A program made the position numbers and the translations under genes. From Pelomonas sp965229315 (GTDB lineage Bacteria > Pseudomonadota > Gammaproteobacteria > Burkholderiales > Burkholderiaceae_C), in contig NZ_CBDDJA010000002.1 in the NCBI RefSeq assembly GCF_965229315.1, forward strand, positions 3,720,001 to 3,784,000: DNA of 64,000 nt. The letters are read 5' to 3'. Below, piece after piece: positions 62,972 to 64,000 of the stretch (position 1 is the stretch's first letter; every line of letters starts with the position of its first letter). The notes under the pieces are model-generated. The model was not told the origin of the DNA and did not search any database. It was given only the letters and a program-made list of their open reading frames with translations.

Positions 62972-63790
62972 TCAGGGGAAGGTGATGCGATACACGCGCT
63001 TGCCTTCGCGCCAATACGACGGCGAATGGGTCACACGGATGTCCATCGCGGGCGAGTCGCCAAGGGTGTCGCCATCCTTGATGACGGCGCCCTTGTGGAT
63101 CAGGTAGGACGCGGTGTCGGCCACCATGCCGAACACGTCGGCGCCCGGCCTCCTGGCGTCGCGCGTTTCGATCTCCATCAGGCCGAAGGCGTCCAGGCCC
63201 TCGGTCGAGAGCGACCAGCCTTGCGCCCGGCTGCCGCTGAGCCGGAAGTTCACCCACAGCCACACCGGCGGCGACTCGCGCGAGATGTGCCGGCTCTGAT
63301 CGAGCACGGCCTGGCGCGACTGCAGGCTGGCAAGCCAGTAGCTGGCGATGGCGTTGTCGTCATCGTCCATCAGCGCAGCCACCATGTCGGTCAGCAGCAA
63401 GGCGGTGTCGAGCCGATCCAGGTCAAGGCCCATCAGCATCACCACCGCGTGCGCGCGGTGACGCCCGACGGCAGCACAGGCGTCTTGCCAGTACCACGCA
63501 CTGCGGCACAGGTCGTCCACCTGCCCTTTCGGCAGCGGTGCATCGATCAATCCGACCATCGCCGTACCACCGCGCGTGCGCAGCAGGATGGCTTGGCCAT
63601 CGCCGCCCTCCATGCCGTCGATGCGCACGCGCCCCTTCAGCCGCGCCTCGAGAGCCGCGCGGTAGGCGTCCGCCGCGGGCAGGCGAGGCTGCGCCAGCAA
63701 CACGAACGACAGCTTGTTGACCGCGTCAGGCGCGGCATGGCCGCTGACCGCCACACACAGCGCAATCAGGAAGGCAATGAATTGACGCAT
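62972..63790 (-). CDS. DUF4261-like exported protein
   Basis: A 272-residue protein with a signal peptide (MRQFIAFLIALCVAVSGHAA). The body resembles the DUF4261 family: FVLLAQPRLPAADAYRAALE near the N-terminus and a C-terminal VFGMVADTASYLIHKGAVIKDGDTLG stretch. No catalytic site is evident. The ATG at 63790 is preferred to a GTG two codons upstream. It is divergent in neither direction: both flanking genes are on the same strand, with a 6-bp gap to the VOC gene upstream. Confidence 0.75.
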   Translation of the reverse strand: MRQFIAFLIALCVAVSGHAAPDAVNKLSFVLLAQPRLPAADAYRAALEARLKGRVRIDGMEGGDGQAILLRTRGGTAMVGLIDAPLPKGQVDDLCRSAWYWQDACAAVGRHRAHAVVMLMGLDLDRLDTALLLTDMVAALMDDDDNAIASYWLASLQSRQAVLDQSRHISRESPPVWLWVNFRLSGSRAQGWSLSTEGLDAFGLMEIETRDARRPGADVFGMVADTASYLIHKGAVIKDGDTLGDSPAMDIRVTHSPSYWREGKRVYRITFP

Positions 63791-63802
63791 CGTCACGCCA
63801 GC

Positions 63803-64000
63803 CTACACGGGCGGGTTGCGCAACCGCTGGCTGAACCACCACAGGTGGCCGTCCGGGTCGATGCAGCCATAGCTGCGGTCGCACCAGTAGTCGGCGCCAT
63901 AGTCGTTGTCGGCCAGTTCGCAGGTCACGCGCGCGCCTTCAGCGCGGGCCCGGGCGCAGTGCGCGTCCACGTCGTCAACGTACAGGAACAGGCTCTGCGT
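63803..64000 (-). CDS. VOC (glyoxalase-like) family protein, N-terminus outside window
   Basis: The 65 visible C-terminal residues start SLFLYVDDVDAHCARARAEG, then ELADNDYGADYWCDRSYGCI, and end DPDGHLWWFSQRLRNPPV. The YVDDVDAH strand-helix and the DPDGHLWWF end are typical of the VOC/glyoxalase superfamily (PhnB-like or dimethylmenaquinone-type subgroups). The missing N-terminal half prevents assignment of function. Confidence 0.85.
   Translation of the reverse strand, partial: TQSLFLYVDDVDAHCARARAEGARVTCELADNDYGADYWCDRSYGCIDPDGHLWWFSQRLRNPPV

Overview
The window is about 68-70% GC and almost fully coding. Its gene content points to a betaproteobacterium of the order Burkholderiales, probably the Rubrivivax/Leptothrix/Roseateles group. 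The pointers are a split MetH (homocysteine domain alone), an FFLEELY-motif protein, a PEP-CTERM protein, a liu-type leucine pathway and G+C-rich dispersed extragenic palindromes. The assignment is an inference from gene content only. No tRNA, rRNA, CRISPR array, IS element or prophage was seen.

Region by region. 1-3400 (minus) is an envelope-stress operon: small putative RHH regulator, PspA/IM30, YqiJ, flotillin. 3514-4686 is a membrane-anchored GH19 muramidase-like protein. 4691-7980 (minus) holds a haloacetate-dehalogenase-like hydrolase, a tartrate/D-malate dehydrogenase and metH1; the hydrolase and the dehydrogenase are separated by a 266-bp element that can fold as a three-way junction. 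8125-11358 is a peptide/D-Ala-D-Ala scavenging set (DppA-like binding protein, LysR, DdpX). 11371-13112 is an Lrp regulator divergent from 4-hydroxyphenylpyruvate dioxygenase. 13064-17640 holds a lipase-like hydrolase, the FFLEELY protein, FadD and a degenerate SGNH lipoprotein. 17666-30498 (mostly minus) is the fba-purC-purE-purK-tsaC neighbourhood, interrupted by a chaperedoxin, a Ser/Thr kinase, a helical-repeat protein, a response regulator, an ethylene-receptor-like hybrid kinase and a gamma-glutamylcyclotransferase.

30644-39794 holds a winged-helix/ATPase/DUF4325 protein, a PEP-CTERM protein, a CopA-FMN reductase-pirin operon with divergent copZ, gluconokinase and a two-subunit molybdenum hydroxylase. 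39873-47736 (minus) is a signalling block: a double-core hybrid kinase, a CHASE2 hybrid kinase and a LysM-FecR protein. 47798-60194 is a TetR regulator divergent from a long plus-strand run that interleaves leucine catabolism (liuB, liuC, liuD, liuE) with biotin synthesis (bioA-F-D-B), a VapBC module and two small membrane proteins. 60205-62884 (minus) is a BlaI/BlaR1-type pair whose protease ends in tandem repeats, under a clear BlaI-type operator. The window closes with a DUF4261 protein and a truncated VOC protein.

The observations most worth a second look are: the ethylene-receptor-like sensor with all four conserved Cu-site residues; the 266-bp cloverleaf-like intergenic element; the biotin genes nested inside the operon for a biotin-dependent carboxylase, under paired operator-like sites; and the BlaR1-like protease in which the penicillin-sensor domain is replaced by about 34-residue repeats.
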